A stretch of 8,099 nucleotides of DNA. Source: Planctomycetota bacterium (GTDB taxonomy: Bacteria > Planctomycetota > PUPC01 > DSUN01). Location: positions 1-8,099 of the forward strand of contig VGYW01000375.1 in assembly GCA_016872875.1 (NCBI GenBank), given 5' to 3'. Shown here piece by piece: positions 1 through 6,097 of the stretch; within the stretch, counting starts at the first letter, position 1; each line of letters starts with the position of its first letter. The notes below the pieces were generated by a model. The model ran no database searches. It saw only the letters and a list, made by a program, of their open reading frames with translations, and was not told the DNA's origin. The position numbers and the translations under genes were made by a program.

Positions 1-179
1 CGCGCCCCCCTCACGCCCCCCCCCACTCCCCCCAATGTGTTGCCGGTCCTCGAGATTTCTCCCCGGACGCGAGCCGAAACTACAACAGGCGGCGCGCCCG
101 CGAAGGCAATTTTCCGAATCCGCCCCCGATGTTGCGGAGCGCCCCTTTCTTGTGCTCAGGACGCCGCTCCAGGTGCCTT
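1..179. other. No gene seen; C-tract cluster
   Basis: No convincing coding region is seen here. Bases 5-10, 16-24 and 28-33 are uninterrupted C runs, so the minus strand carries closely spaced G runs with short spacers and could form a G-quadruplex. The stretch lies downstream of the minus-strand gene that stops at 180. Whether it ends transcription or is just low-complexity DNA cannot be told. Confidence 0.4.
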
Positions 180-728
180 CTACAGCCGCCCCACGCACGG
201 CGCCGCGCCCGTTGGACTGGTAGCACCTTCCTGCCCAACTGTTGACGCTCCGGCCCTGTTTTCACGGCGTTTGGCTTGAGCCTGGCGCCACGTCGCCCGC
301 CGTCGGGCCAGTCGGCAAGCATCGCACAGCCGCTGCCCTCGGGCCAGTTCTGCCCGGCCGCACGACGGGCAGACACGGCCCGCCCGCTTCGGCTCCGGGG
401 CCGGCACTGGCGCGACGGCAGCGCCCGCCGGCTTCGCCCGGCGCCGCCGCCACCACACGCCAGGCACCGCCGCTTCGTAGGCCGCAAGGATGGGTTCGGG
501 CGCCGCCAGCAGCGCGGCATCGTGCTCTGCCCACTCGCACGACCTCACCACAGGCCCGAGAAGGCGGCAGTGGCCGCCCAAGTGCCGGCACTTGCCGTCA
601 GGCTCCACGTGGGGGCAGTGCTCCCGCGCCCAAAGAGCAAGGACGCCATCGGACGCGCCCGCGTCGCTCTGCGGGCATCCTGGACGCTCCGTGGGGCATT
701 GTGGTGGCGCAACGTCGCTCGTGGTCAC
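180..728 (-). CDS. Cys-rich zinc-ribbon hypothetical protein
   Basis: I do not recognise a named family. From the GTG at 728 the product is 182 residues. This start is preferred over the GTG at 773 because a purine-rich ribosome site (GAGGGGGAG, about 6 bases upstream) precedes it. The first half has a Cys/His cluster (CPH, DGKCRHLGGHC, then VRSC) that could bind metal. A Pro/Ala-rich linker follows, then a CPSCG...CDAC pair of knuckles forming a likely zinc ribbon, and a strongly basic Arg/Lys/Gln stretch (LARRRATWRQAQAKRR) suited to nucleic-acid binding. Small proteins of this build are common on mobile elements, and the gene points away from the tRNA fragment at 902-960, consistent with cargo of an integrated element. 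The ordered Cys pairs argue against a chance GC-rich reading frame. The function is unknown. Confidence 0.6.
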   Translation of the reverse strand: MTTSDVAPPQCPTERPGCPQSDAGASDGVLALWAREHCPHVEPDGKCRHLGGHCRLLGPVVRSCEWAEHDAALLAAPEPILAAYEAAVPGVWWRRRRAKPAGAAVAPVPAPEPKRAGRVCPSCGRAELARGQRLCDACRLARRRATWRQAQAKRRENRAGASTVGQEGATSPTGAAPCVGRL

Positions 729-787
729 GGACTCTCCCCCTCGTGGCGTCGTGAAACGTCGTGGCCGCCGCACGGCCCGTCCCGCGC

Positions 788-877
788 AGTGGTCAACGGA
801 CGGGCGGAAGCCGGCCAGGTCGGGACGCCCCGGAAGTGCCCCCGGACGTAGAAGCAGTGGTCAACTGAGTGGTCAAC
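788..877. repeat. Three direct copies of AGTGGTCAAC
   Basis: The 10-mer AGTGGTCAAC occurs at 788-797, 856-865 and 868-877, all in the same orientation; the last two are 12 bases apart. They end about 25 bases before the tRNA 3' fragment. Repeats placed like this beside a tRNA core are typical of arm-type binding sites of tyrosine recombinases. That role is inferred; the repeats themselves are directly visible. Confidence 0.6.
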
Positions 878-901
878 AGCGGAAGGGCGGATCGCAAGTC
901 G

Positions 902-960
902 TGTGCTTGCAAGGCATTGCGGAGAGGCGCTTGTAGGTTCGACTCCTTCCAGGCCCACCA
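902..960 (+). tRNA. tRNA 3' part (anticodon arm to CCA), probable attachment-site remnant
   Basis: The end reads as a tRNA 3' end. A T arm (933-949) has GTAGG, the loop TTCGACT and CCTTC, with one mismatched pair. It is followed by an acceptor strand CAGGCCC (950-956), discriminator A957 and an encoded CCA (958-960). Upstream, 902-918 can form an anticodon-like arm with loop TTGCAAG (GCA would be the anticodon), then a 14-base variable region. The partner acceptor strand GGGCCTG and a D arm are absent upstream, so this is not a complete tRNA. The best explanation is an att site where an element recombined near the anticodon loop. I assign no amino acid, because the anticodon region may come from the element. 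Confidence 0.5.
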
Positions 961-965
961 CCTCA

Positions 966-1013
966 CGCCTTGCGGCATCCCCTGTCACGTGCCGCAGGGC
1001 GTTGCTGTTTCTT
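966..1013 (+). terminator. Hairpin terminator after the tRNA 3' end
   Basis: CGCCTTGCGGCA (966-977) pairs with TGCCGCAGGGCG (990-1001) over 12 pairs including one G-T, with a 12-base loop, and is followed by a T-rich run (TTGCTGTTTCTT). Its place 5 bases after the CCA suits the original terminator of the tRNA gene. Confidence 0.55.
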
Positions 1014-1154
1014 CACTATCCGCAAGCACTTACGCCGCTCGCCCCCCTCTGCTCCCACCACGACAGGGCACTTTGTCGGCCGGCGCCAGTGAAACCCGGG
1101 GGAAGGGAGACGGGTATTGTGTGCGCGGAGGCTCAAACATCAAGGGGTATCGCC

Positions 1155-3248
1155 GTGCCTTCGGTGGCCTGTCCTGCGTGTGGCAAGGGGCTGAGCGTTC
1201 CCCAGGGGTTGGTCGGGCGACAGGTGCGCTGCGGAGCGTGTCAGGCGGTGTTCAGAGTCCCCGCGACGCCTGCCCCAGTGACCCTTGCCGCAACGGAGCC
1301 GCTGCCGGCGATGGCGCAGGAGGGCGGGCTGCCAACCGCAAAGCCAGGTGGCCGCAAATGGGCGGTATGGGCGATTGCGGTGGCCCTGCTGCTGGCCGCG
1401 GGCGGGGCAGCGGCCTGGTTCCTTGTGCTCAGGCGGGGCGGCGGGACGCCGGACCTCCTGGCATACGCGCCCCCAGACGCCACGCTGGTCGCGTGCATTG
1501 ACGCCGCGATGCTCCGCCAGAGCGAGCTCTACAAGCGGGTGAGGGAGAAGCTGGGCGGGGTGGAGGAGAGCCTGGTGGCGGAGCTGGAGTGTCTGAAGCT
1601 GGGGTTCGAGGATGTGGAGTGCCTGATGGCGGCCGGTTCGCTCGGCGAGGACGAGGCGGCGGTGATCGCGCTGAGGACGGCCCAGGGAGCGAGGAGCCTG
1701 GACGAGGTGCTTGCCTCGCCCGAGCGGGCGAGCAGGGAGCAGGTGGAGGGCCACGAGGCGGCCCTGGTGGGCGAGGGCCTGAGGCCGGCCGCGGTGGCGC
1801 GGGTGTCGGACAGGGTGCTGTGCATCGCGCCGAGCCGCGAGGGGCTTGCGGCCGCCCTGCGCCAGGCGCGGGGCGGCGAGTGGCCGGGGCTGAACGCTGA
1901 GCTAGAAGAGCTCCTCAGGGCGGCTCGCCGCTTCGACCACTGCGTCGTGCTGTCGGGCTTCGCGGGGGCGTTGGGCAAGGCAGAGCTCGTCCTGCCGCGG
2001 CAACTGGTGGCCGACCTGGCGAGCGTGCGGGCGCTCGGCATCGGCTTCTCGGTGGGGGCGGCCATTGACCTGGAGGTCCGCGCCAAGCTCGCCTACCCCG
2101 ACCAGGCGGCCAGGCTGACCGCAGACCTCCAGAAGGGCGTGCGGGAGGGGATTGCGAACCTCGAGGCCGCCCGGCCCAAGCTGGCGGGGGAGGCGCTCCA
2201 GGCCGCCGAGCAAGGGCTGGCGCTCCTGCGGAGCGTGAGGGTGTCGCAACAGGACGCCCTGGTGTGCGCGACGGCGCGGCTCGACGAGCAGATGACCAGC
2301 TCGCTCGTGGGGCCGCTCGCGGCGGGCCTACTCCGCTCCCAGGAGCGCGCCGAGCTCGCCGCGAACCTGGCCGACCTCAAGCAGATCGGCCTGGCCTGCG
2401 TGGCTTACGAGACGCAGAACGGGGAGTTGCCGAAGGCCCTGACGGAGCTCGTGGCGGCCGGGCTCCTTGCCGACAAGGCGCTCCTGGTGTCGCCACTCGA
2501 CAAGGCGCCGCCCGCCGCCGGCGACGGCACGCCGTGCAGCTACGCGAGCAGCCTCGACCGCTTCGGTGCGCAGGGCCGCCCGTCGCGCGAGCTCGCGCAA
2601 CTGCCTCTCGCGTGGGACAGGGCGGCGTTCGTGCCCGACAAGCGGTGCGTGGTCTTCTACGACGGGCGCGTGGAGGCGGTCGGCGAGGTCCGCTTCGCCG
2701 CCCTGATGCGGCAACTGGGAATGGTGGCGACCGGGATGGGGCGGCCCGCCCTCCCCTTCCCCAAGGCTCAGCAGCCCAAGGGGCCGTTCGCCAAGCAGCC
2801 GACGCCGGGGCAGGTGGACACGCCACTCGTCGGCGGCGCGGGCGGCGCACCATTCCGCATCGTGAGTCCCGCCGGCCAGCCGCTCCTCGGCGTCCGCTGC
2901 ACCACGCGGAAGTGGTTGCGCGAGGACTGCCTTGGAACGCTGGAGGCTCTCTTCGCGGAAGCCCCAGCGGGGCCGGCGATGGCGCTTGCGAAGCCGGGCT
3001 ACGCCGTGGGCGCAATCGAGGTGGATGCCGCGGCGCACGTGAACGCTGTCCAGCTCGTCTTCATGCGGCTGGATGGGGAGAGGTTGACCCCTGCGGATTC
3101 GTACCGCAGCGAGTGGCTCGGCAAGCCCACGGGGCGCGCCACGCGGCTGATTGATGGCAAGGGGGCGAAGGTGGTGGGCCTCTGCGGGCGGCGCGGCCTC
3201 GCGGTGGAGGCCATCGGCCTCGTGACTGCGCCCGCCCTCAAGCCGTAG
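1155..3248 (+). CDS. Zinc-ribbon, single-TM protein with DUF1559-like and jacalin-like parts
   Basis: The frame is open from 903, but the GTG at 1155 is preferred. AAGGGG lies 7 bases before it, and the product then begins at once with a zinc ribbon (C6, C9, C26, C29; CPACG...CGAC), as in many planctomycete proteins. The product is 697 residues. One membrane helix spans about 69-92 (WAVWAIAVALLLAAGG...). The large C-terminal part is probably outside the cytoplasmic membrane. It opens with YAPPDATLVACIDAA, a pattern seen in planctomycete surface proteins. A segment from about 403 (DLKQIGLACVAYETQNGELP) to about 510 (FYDGRVEAVGEVRF) resembles the DUF1559/pseudopilin-like fold. The last ~130 residues end in YRSEWLG...GLCGRRGLAVEAIGLV, resembling a jacalin-like lectin repeat. 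The cellular role is unknown. The gene converges on the minus-strand gene at 3346. Confidence 0.85.
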   Translation: MPSVACPACGKGLSVPQGLVGRQVRCGACQAVFRVPATPAPVTLAATEPLPAMAQEGGLPTAKPGGRKWAVWAIAVALLLAAGGAAAWFLVLRRGGGTPDLLAYAPPDATLVACIDAAMLRQSELYKRVREKLGGVEESLVAELECLKLGFEDVECLMAAGSLGEDEAAVIALRTAQGARSLDEVLASPERASREQVEGHEAALVGEGLRPAAVARVSDRVLCIAPSREGLAAALRQARGGEWPGLNAELEELLRAARRFDHCVVLSGFAGALGKAELVLPRQLVADLASVRALGIGFSVGAAIDLEVRAKLAYPDQAARLTADLQKGVREGIANLEAARPKLAGEALQAAEQGLALLRSVRVSQQDALVCATARLDEQMTSSLVGPLAAGLLRSQERAELAANLADLKQIGLACVAYETQNGELPKALTELVAAGLLADKALLVSPLDKAPPAAGDGTPCSYASSLDRFGAQGRPSRELAQLPLAWDRAAFVPDKRCVVFYDGRVEAVGEVRFAALMRQLGMVATGMGRPALPFPKAQQPKGPFAKQPTPGQVDTPLVGGAGGAPFRIVSPAGQPLLGVRCTTRKWLREDCLGTLEALFAEAPAGPAMALAKPGYAVGAIEVDAAAHVNAVQLVFMRLDGERLTPADSYRSEWLGKPTGRATRLIDGKGAKVVGLCGRRGLAVEAIGLVTAPALKP

Positions 3249-3249
3249 G

Positions 3250-3301
3250 CGGGCCGTCTCTGGCCCGTGCAGATCGGGGACGCGGGGCAGGGACGCCCCG
3301 C
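3250..3301. terminator. Two hairpins between convergent genes
   Basis: CGGGCC (3250-3255) pairs with GGCCCG (3262-3267), and GCGGGGC (3282-3288) pairs with GCCCCGC (3295-3301). They sit just after the stop at 3248 and before the opposing gene's stop at 3346, so they could end both transcripts. Neither has a clear T run. The GTAGGCGGGGCG wording on the minus strand also resembles a dispersed intergenic repeat. Confidence 0.4.
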
Positions 3302-3345
3302 CTACAGCACGGCGATTGACCAAGAATCGTGGCGGGCTATCCAGC

Positions 3346-3756
3346 CTACTTCACGAGCGGGCCTGGCACCTTCCTGGGGGGTTCCGGGGGGGACTTCTCC
3401 GGCTCGGGCGGCGGCTGGGCCTCCTTGTTCCGCTCCTTCTTCCGGCAGTCCTCGGCCACGGCGTTGGCGCGGTCCCAGGCGTCGGGTCCGCCCATGACGG
3501 TCCGCCAGATGCGCACTTCCGGCTTCTGGGGCTGCTGGGTGGAGGCTCCTGGCTTCCACTCTCGCGCGGCCTTGATGTAGGCCTCGTGGATGGCCTTCTC
3601 GCGGTCGCGGAACTGGCGGGTCTCGACCACCTCATAGCGGACGCAGCAGTTCGGCTCGGCGATGCGGACGACAGAGTAGGAGAACGCCAGTCCTCCTGTG
3701 GTGCTGGGCCTCGGCCGCGGCACACTGGCCGGCGGCGGGGCCGGAGCACACTCCAT
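3346..3756 (-). CDS. Hypothetical secreted-type protein, body of an interrupted gene
   Basis: From the ATG at 3756 the product is 136 residues; I do not recognise a named family. A Pro-rich start (APAPPPASVPRPRP) leads to a compact charged domain: YSVVRIAEPNCCVRYEVVET, a probable helix REKAIHEAYIKAAREWK, then PEVRIWRTVMGG and a Lys/Glu-rich helix. The tail is Pro/Glu/Lys-rich and probably disordered. The ATG at 3756 has only a weak ribosome site. Reading the same frame upstream crosses a TGA at 3763-3765 and enters a clear signal peptide starting at 3858 with its own ribosome site and promoter. The native gene therefore probably ran 3858 to 3346 (170 codons counting the TGA codon but not the terminal stop) and is now split, either by mutation or by a base error. 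It converges with the large gene ending at 3248. Confidence 0.65.
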   Translation of the reverse strand: MECAPAPPPASVPRPRPSTTGGLAFSYSVVRIAEPNCCVRYEVVETRQFRDREKAIHEAYIKAAREWKPGASTQQPQKPEVRIWRTVMGGPDAWDRANAVAEDCRKKERNKEAQPPPEPEKSPPEPPRKVPGPLVK

Positions 3757-3762
3757 GAGCAG

Positions 3763-3858
3763 TCACCGCTTCGGCTCCGCCAGCCCGGCCTGCGGCAGCC
3801 AGGCCGCCAGAATGAACGGCCACGGAGCGACTATCCTGGCAAGAGAGAACCGACCCAT
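3763..3858 (-). pseudogene. Signal-peptide segment cut off by in-frame TGA
   Basis: The ATG at 3858 opens 31 codons: a basic start (MGRFSLAR), a hydrophobic core (IVAPWPFILAAWL) and a likely signal peptidase site after AGLA, then EPKR and TGA at 3763-3765. The next codons (CTG CTC ATG) continue in the same frame into the 136-residue body. GGAAGGGGGTGAGG lies just upstream as a ribosome site, and a promoter matches at 3918-3945. A CGA-to-TGA change would explain it. Standalone use as a 31-residue peptide is less likely. Confidence 0.65.
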
Positions 3859-3917
3859 CCGGCCTCACCCCCTTCCTGAGAGCTGCCGCGGCCACCCAGG
3901 TATCGCGGCTTTCCCAT

Positions 3918-3945
3918 AGTCTACTCAGCGGCGGCACCTTGTCAA
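3918..3945 (-). promoter_or_regulatory. Sigma-70-type promoter for the minus-strand secreted gene
   Basis: On the minus strand a perfect TTGACA (3940-3945) is separated by 16 bases from TAGACT (3918-3923). Transcription would begin near 3911, about 50 bases before the ATG at 3858. This supports 3858, rather than 3756, as the original start. Confidence 0.5.
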
Positions 3946-3955
3946 GTCGTTTTGG

Positions 3956-4137
3956 TGCACTGAGTCTGGCCCCTGATCTTGGGGTTCACAATCGTCGTCG
4001 TTGTCGTCGTCGTCCTCGTCGTCGAACCCCCTGATGGGGGAGAGGGCAATCGGACTCGACGACGACGACGAGGACGACGACGAGGACGAGTGGGCGCGTG
4101 AGGCAAACCCCAAGATGACGGGCCAGACTCCGGTGCA
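3956..4137. repeat. Nested inverted repeat with triplet-repeat inner arms (REP/MITE-like)
   Basis: Outer arms 3956-3986 and 4106-4137 are inverted copies sharing TGCAC, AGTCTGGCCC and ATCTTGGGGTT, with three mismatches and one gap. Inner arms 3992-4025 (TCG/GTC-type triplets) and 4056-4089 (GAC-type triplets) pair with four mismatches in 34. The centre holds a further hairpin, CCCCC-TGAT-GGGGG (4027-4040). The whole could fold as one long hairpin or cruciform. Similar outer-arm wording occurs in dispersed repeats mobilised by IS200-like REP-associated transposases, as far as I recall. No transposase is encoded here. The Ser-run and Asp/Glu-run reading frames across it are by-products of the triplets. 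Confidence 0.8.
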
Positions 4138-4140
4138 TTG

Positions 4141-4169
4141 TTGACCCAGACGACGCAAAGGCGTATTCT
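4141..4169 (+). promoter_or_regulatory. Promoter for the ptb-like gene
   Basis: TTGACC (4141-4146), a 17-base spacer and TATTCT (4164-4169) make a good sigma-70-type match. It starts four bases after the inverted repeat ends and would give a leader of about 50 bases before the GTG at 4225. Confidence 0.5.
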
Positions 4170-4224
4170 CGCTCGCCGAGGCCGGGGGTTGGACCATTTC
4201 CCTTCAGCACAGGAGGAGTGGGCC

Positions 4225-5166
4225 GTGAGGAACTTCGATTCGCTCTTGAGGCTCGTGGCGGGCCAGCCGCGCCGCCGCCTGGCCGTGGCCGCCGCTCAGG
4301 ACCACACGGTCCTCGACGCGGTGAAGGACGCGGAGGAGCGTGGCCTCATCGAGGGCGTGCTGTTCGGCGACCGCGACGGCATCCTGGAGGTGGCTAGGCG
4401 GGTGAACTACGCCCCGCGCGATGCCGCCATCGTGCATGAGCCGGACCCCGTGAAGGCGGCGCTGGGGGCGGTGACGCTCGCCTCGCGCGGCGAGGCGGAC
4501 ATGGTGATGAAGGGCTACCTCCACACGGACGACTTCCTGCGGGCGATCCTGAACAAGGAGACTGGCCTGCGCACTGGGTGCATCATGAGCCACGTCTTCA
4601 TCGCGGAGAACCGCGAGATGGACAGGCTGCTGTTCATCGCGGACGGGGCGATGAACATCGCGCCCAACCTCGAGCAGAAGGCGGCGATCCTGCTCAACAC
4701 CGTGCACATCGCCGCCGCGTTCGGCATCATGCGCCCCAAGGTGGCCGTGATGGCCGCCGTCGAGCTGATCAACCCCGCGATGTCGGCCACGCTCGACGCC
4801 GCCGCCCTCGCCCAGATGAGCCGCAGGAGGCAGTTCTCGGTTGACTGCGAGGTGGACGGCCCGTTCGCGCTCGACAACGCCGTGAGCGAGCTGGCGGCGA
4901 AGCACAAGAAGATTTCAGGGCCGGTCGCGGGCTGGGCCGACGTGTTGCTCGTGCCCTGCATCGAGGCGGGGAACATGCTTGCGAAGGCCCTCGTCTACCT
5001 CGGCGGCTGCCGGCTGGCTGGGCTGCTCGTTGGCGCCAAGGTCCCCGTCGTCCTCACCAGCCGGTCCGACAGTGCCGAGTCGAAGCTCCTCTCCATCGCC
5101 TCGGCCGTCTTCACCATCAACCTCCAGCGCACCCTGTGGCTGAAGGTGGGCAAAGTACACTACTGA
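4225..5166 (+). CDS. ptb: Phosphate butyryltransferase / phosphate acetyltransferase family enzyme
   Basis: The enzyme transfers an acyl group between CoA and phosphate (acyl-CoA + Pi to acyl phosphate + CoA), in the cytoplasm; with a kinase it yields ATP and a short-chain fatty acid. The GTG at 4225 is chosen over upstream starts because AGGAGG (4211-4216) lies 8 bases before it. The resulting 313 residues are close to the usual ~300 of Ptb proteins. Family motifs run in order: KGYLHTDDFLRAIL (about 96-109), IADGAMNIAP (138-147), AVELINPAMSATLDAAAL (178-195), DGPFALDNAV (211-220), ADVLLVPCIEAGNML (238-252) and SRSDSAESKL (279-288). No butyrate kinase gene follows, so the partner must be elsewhere or the enzyme acts alone. 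Acyl specificity (butyryl, acetyl, propionyl) cannot be read from the sequence. Confidence 0.9.
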   Translation: MRNFDSLLRLVAGQPRRRLAVAAAQDHTVLDAVKDAEERGLIEGVLFGDRDGILEVARRVNYAPRDAAIVHEPDPVKAALGAVTLASRGEADMVMKGYLHTDDFLRAILNKETGLRTGCIMSHVFIAENREMDRLLFIADGAMNIAPNLEQKAAILLNTVHIAAAFGIMRPKVAVMAAVELINPAMSATLDAAALAQMSRRRQFSVDCEVDGPFALDNAVSELAAKHKKISGPVAGWADVLLVPCIEAGNMLAKALVYLGGCRLAGLLVGAKVPVVLTSRSDSAESKLLSIASAVFTINLQRTLWLKVGKVHY

Positions 5167-5265
5167 GTCTCCGTTGCGAGAAGCGGACAGAGAACGGCGC
5201 GCCGACGTAGCCCGCCTCTCCGAGGCGGATTGTCTCTGCCCCGGGAGGCATGCGGAAGGAGACTC
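5165..5265. repeat. Hairpin-rich intergenic repeat after ptb
   Basis: GAGTCTCC (5165-5172) and GGAGACTC (5258-5265) are inverted ends of a ~100-base block. Inside, CCGCCTC-TCC-GAGGCGG (5212-5228) is a perfect 7-pair hairpin that could end the ptb transcript, though no T run follows. The GTAGCCCGCCTC wording resembles the hairpin wording at 3282-3301, suggesting a dispersed repeat family. Confidence 0.45.
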
Positions 5266-5289
5266 CGGGAGCCTCTCGCGGGTCGGCGA

Positions 5290-5318
5290 TTGACACACAC
5301 AGTGGGCAGGGCTATACT
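5290..5318 (+). promoter_or_regulatory. Strong sigma-70-type promoter for the MNT-HEPN cluster
   Basis: A perfect TTGACA (5290-5295), an ideal 17-base spacer and TATACT (5313-5318, five of six consensus bases) lie just upstream of the MNT gene. Transcription would begin near 5325, leaving a leader of about 32 bases to the ATG at 5357. Confidence 0.8.
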
Positions 5319-5356
5319 ATGGATGGTGAATGGCAGCAAGCCTTGGAGTAGCCCAA

Positions 5357-5680
5357 ATGGTCCGTGTGGCGAACCCCGCCGTCGTAGCGACGATAGTGGA
5401 GCGCATTGTGGCCGTAGCTCGGCCCAGCCGGGTTGTCCTTTTCGGCTCGGGGGCGCGTGGGGACAGTACGGCAGACAGTGACCTGGATTTCCTTGTGGTC
5501 GTCCCTGGTCCGGCGCATCGTGGCGAGCTGGCCGGCAGAATCTATCGGCGCCTTCGCGGGGTTCATGTGCCTGTGGACGTGGTCGTCGTGACCGAGGACG
5601 ACGTAGCCGCCTACGGCACGAAGGTCGGTTCTGTGCTCTCTCCTGCGTTGCGCGAGGGGATCGAAGTCTATGCGGCTTGA
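5357..5680 (+). CDS. MNT-domain nucleotidyltransferase (MntA-like antitoxin)
   Basis: A minimal nucleotidyltransferase of 107 residues. The ATG at 5357 is chosen over the ATG at 5330 because GGAG lies 8 bases upstream, and 5330 would leave almost no leader after the promoter. Seen directly: a GSX10DXD active-site motif (G30-S31 to D42-L43-D44 in GSGARGDSTADSDLDFLVV) and a third acidic residue, D74, in VPVDVVVV. These are the metal-binding residues of the polymerase-beta-like fold. In characterised HEPN/MNT pairs, MntA transfers AMP groups to the HEPN partner and blocks its RNase activity. The coding end overlaps the HEPN gene start by 11 bases, so the two are translationally coupled. With all motif residues present it is probably active. 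The pair may act as a toxin-antitoxin or anti-phage unit; that role is inferred. Confidence 0.88.
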   Translation: MVRVANPAVVATIVERIVAVARPSRVVLFGSGARGDSTADSDLDFLVVVPGPAHRGELAGRIYRRLRGVHVPVDVVVVTEDDVAAYGTKVGSVLSPALREGIEVYAA

Positions 5681-6074
5681 CCCGACGGTTCCCCGTACCT
5701 GGCTTGCCAGGGCGCGCAGCAACTACCGGCGCGCCGAGTTCGGTCGCCCCGACCCATCGGTCTTCTGGGAGGACCTGTGCTTCGACGCTCAGCAGGCAGC
5801 AGAGAAGGCATTGAAGGCCGTCTGTGTGCACCTGGGCGTCCAGTTCCCCAAGACTCCCTCGCTGGTCTACCTCATGGACCTTATCGAAGGCGCTGGGCTC
5901 GTGGTGCCCGAGACTGTCAGGATCGCGGATGCTCTGACGCGCTACGCGGTGGGCACCCGATACCCGGGCTTCGACGAGGAGGTCGGCGAGGAGGAGTACG
6001 GGAGCGCGGTGGACCTCGCGCGGCGCGTGGTGGAGTGGGCGGAGAGCACGGCTGGGCAGCAGGCGCCGCCGTAA
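5670..6074 (+). CDS. HEPN-domain protein (toxin-like partner of MNT)
   Basis: A 134-residue helical HEPN-domain protein. The start ATG at 5670 lies inside the end of the MNT gene, with GAGGGG upstream. The family pattern is clear: an opening WLARARSNYRRAE helix, the signature CFDAQQAAEKALKAVCVHLGV (about 37-57), and RYAVGTRYPGF (about 91-101), typical of the PF05168 branch. Many HEPN toxins are RNases using an RX4-6H motif. Here the only histidine is H54 and no such motif is visible; the position where relatives often have KTH reads KTPS. The protein may therefore lack RNase activity, use other residues, or act as a binding partner. The MNT-then-HEPN order with overlap is the classic arrangement. 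The C-terminal end is Gln/Pro-rich and short. Confidence 0.87.
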   Translation: MRLDPTVPRTWLARARSNYRRAEFGRPDPSVFWEDLCFDAQQAAEKALKAVCVHLGVQFPKTPSLVYLMDLIEGAGLVVPETVRIADALTRYAVGTRYPGFDEEVGEEEYGSAVDLARRVVEWAESTAGQQAPP

Positions 6075-6097
6075 GGGCTGAGGTCGGAGAATGTCAG

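Noticed and set aside
725..988. Minus-strand frames with GLEGVEPTS- and WAWKESNLQ-like text
   Set aside because: This wording is the reverse complement of a tRNA T arm and 3' end; such frames are common false genes over tRNA ends.
903..1154. Upstream extension of the zinc-ribbon gene to 903
   Set aside because: It would start inside the tRNA fragment and cross a terminator hairpin. The GTG at 1155 has a good ribosome site and lies right before the zinc ribbon.
3763..3765. TGA read as selenocysteine or tryptophan
   Set aside because: Other genes here use TGA as a normal stop (5166, 5680, 6475), and I see no convincing SECIS-like structure; only a 4-pair stem follows.
3991..4090. CRISPR-like array in the triplet region
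   Set aside because: The units are three bases long with no unique spacers, and the two blocks are inverted rather than direct repeats.
3925..4197. Minus-strand reading frame with Ser-run and Asp/Glu-run
   Set aside because: The runs come directly from the inverted triplet repeats at 3992-4089, and the frame spans both repeat arms and the ptb promoter. No domain or ribosome site is seen.
4204..4905. Long minus-strand open frame opposite ptb
   Set aside because: His/Arg/Val-rich text typical of the antisense of a GC-rich gene; the plus strand encodes a complete Ptb family protein.
5777..6097. Long upstream extension of the protease frame, overlapping the HEPN gene
   Set aside because: The overlapping part is Arg/Gly-rich frame-shadow sequence, while the HEPN frame is clearly conserved. 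The ATG at 6098 has a ribosome site.
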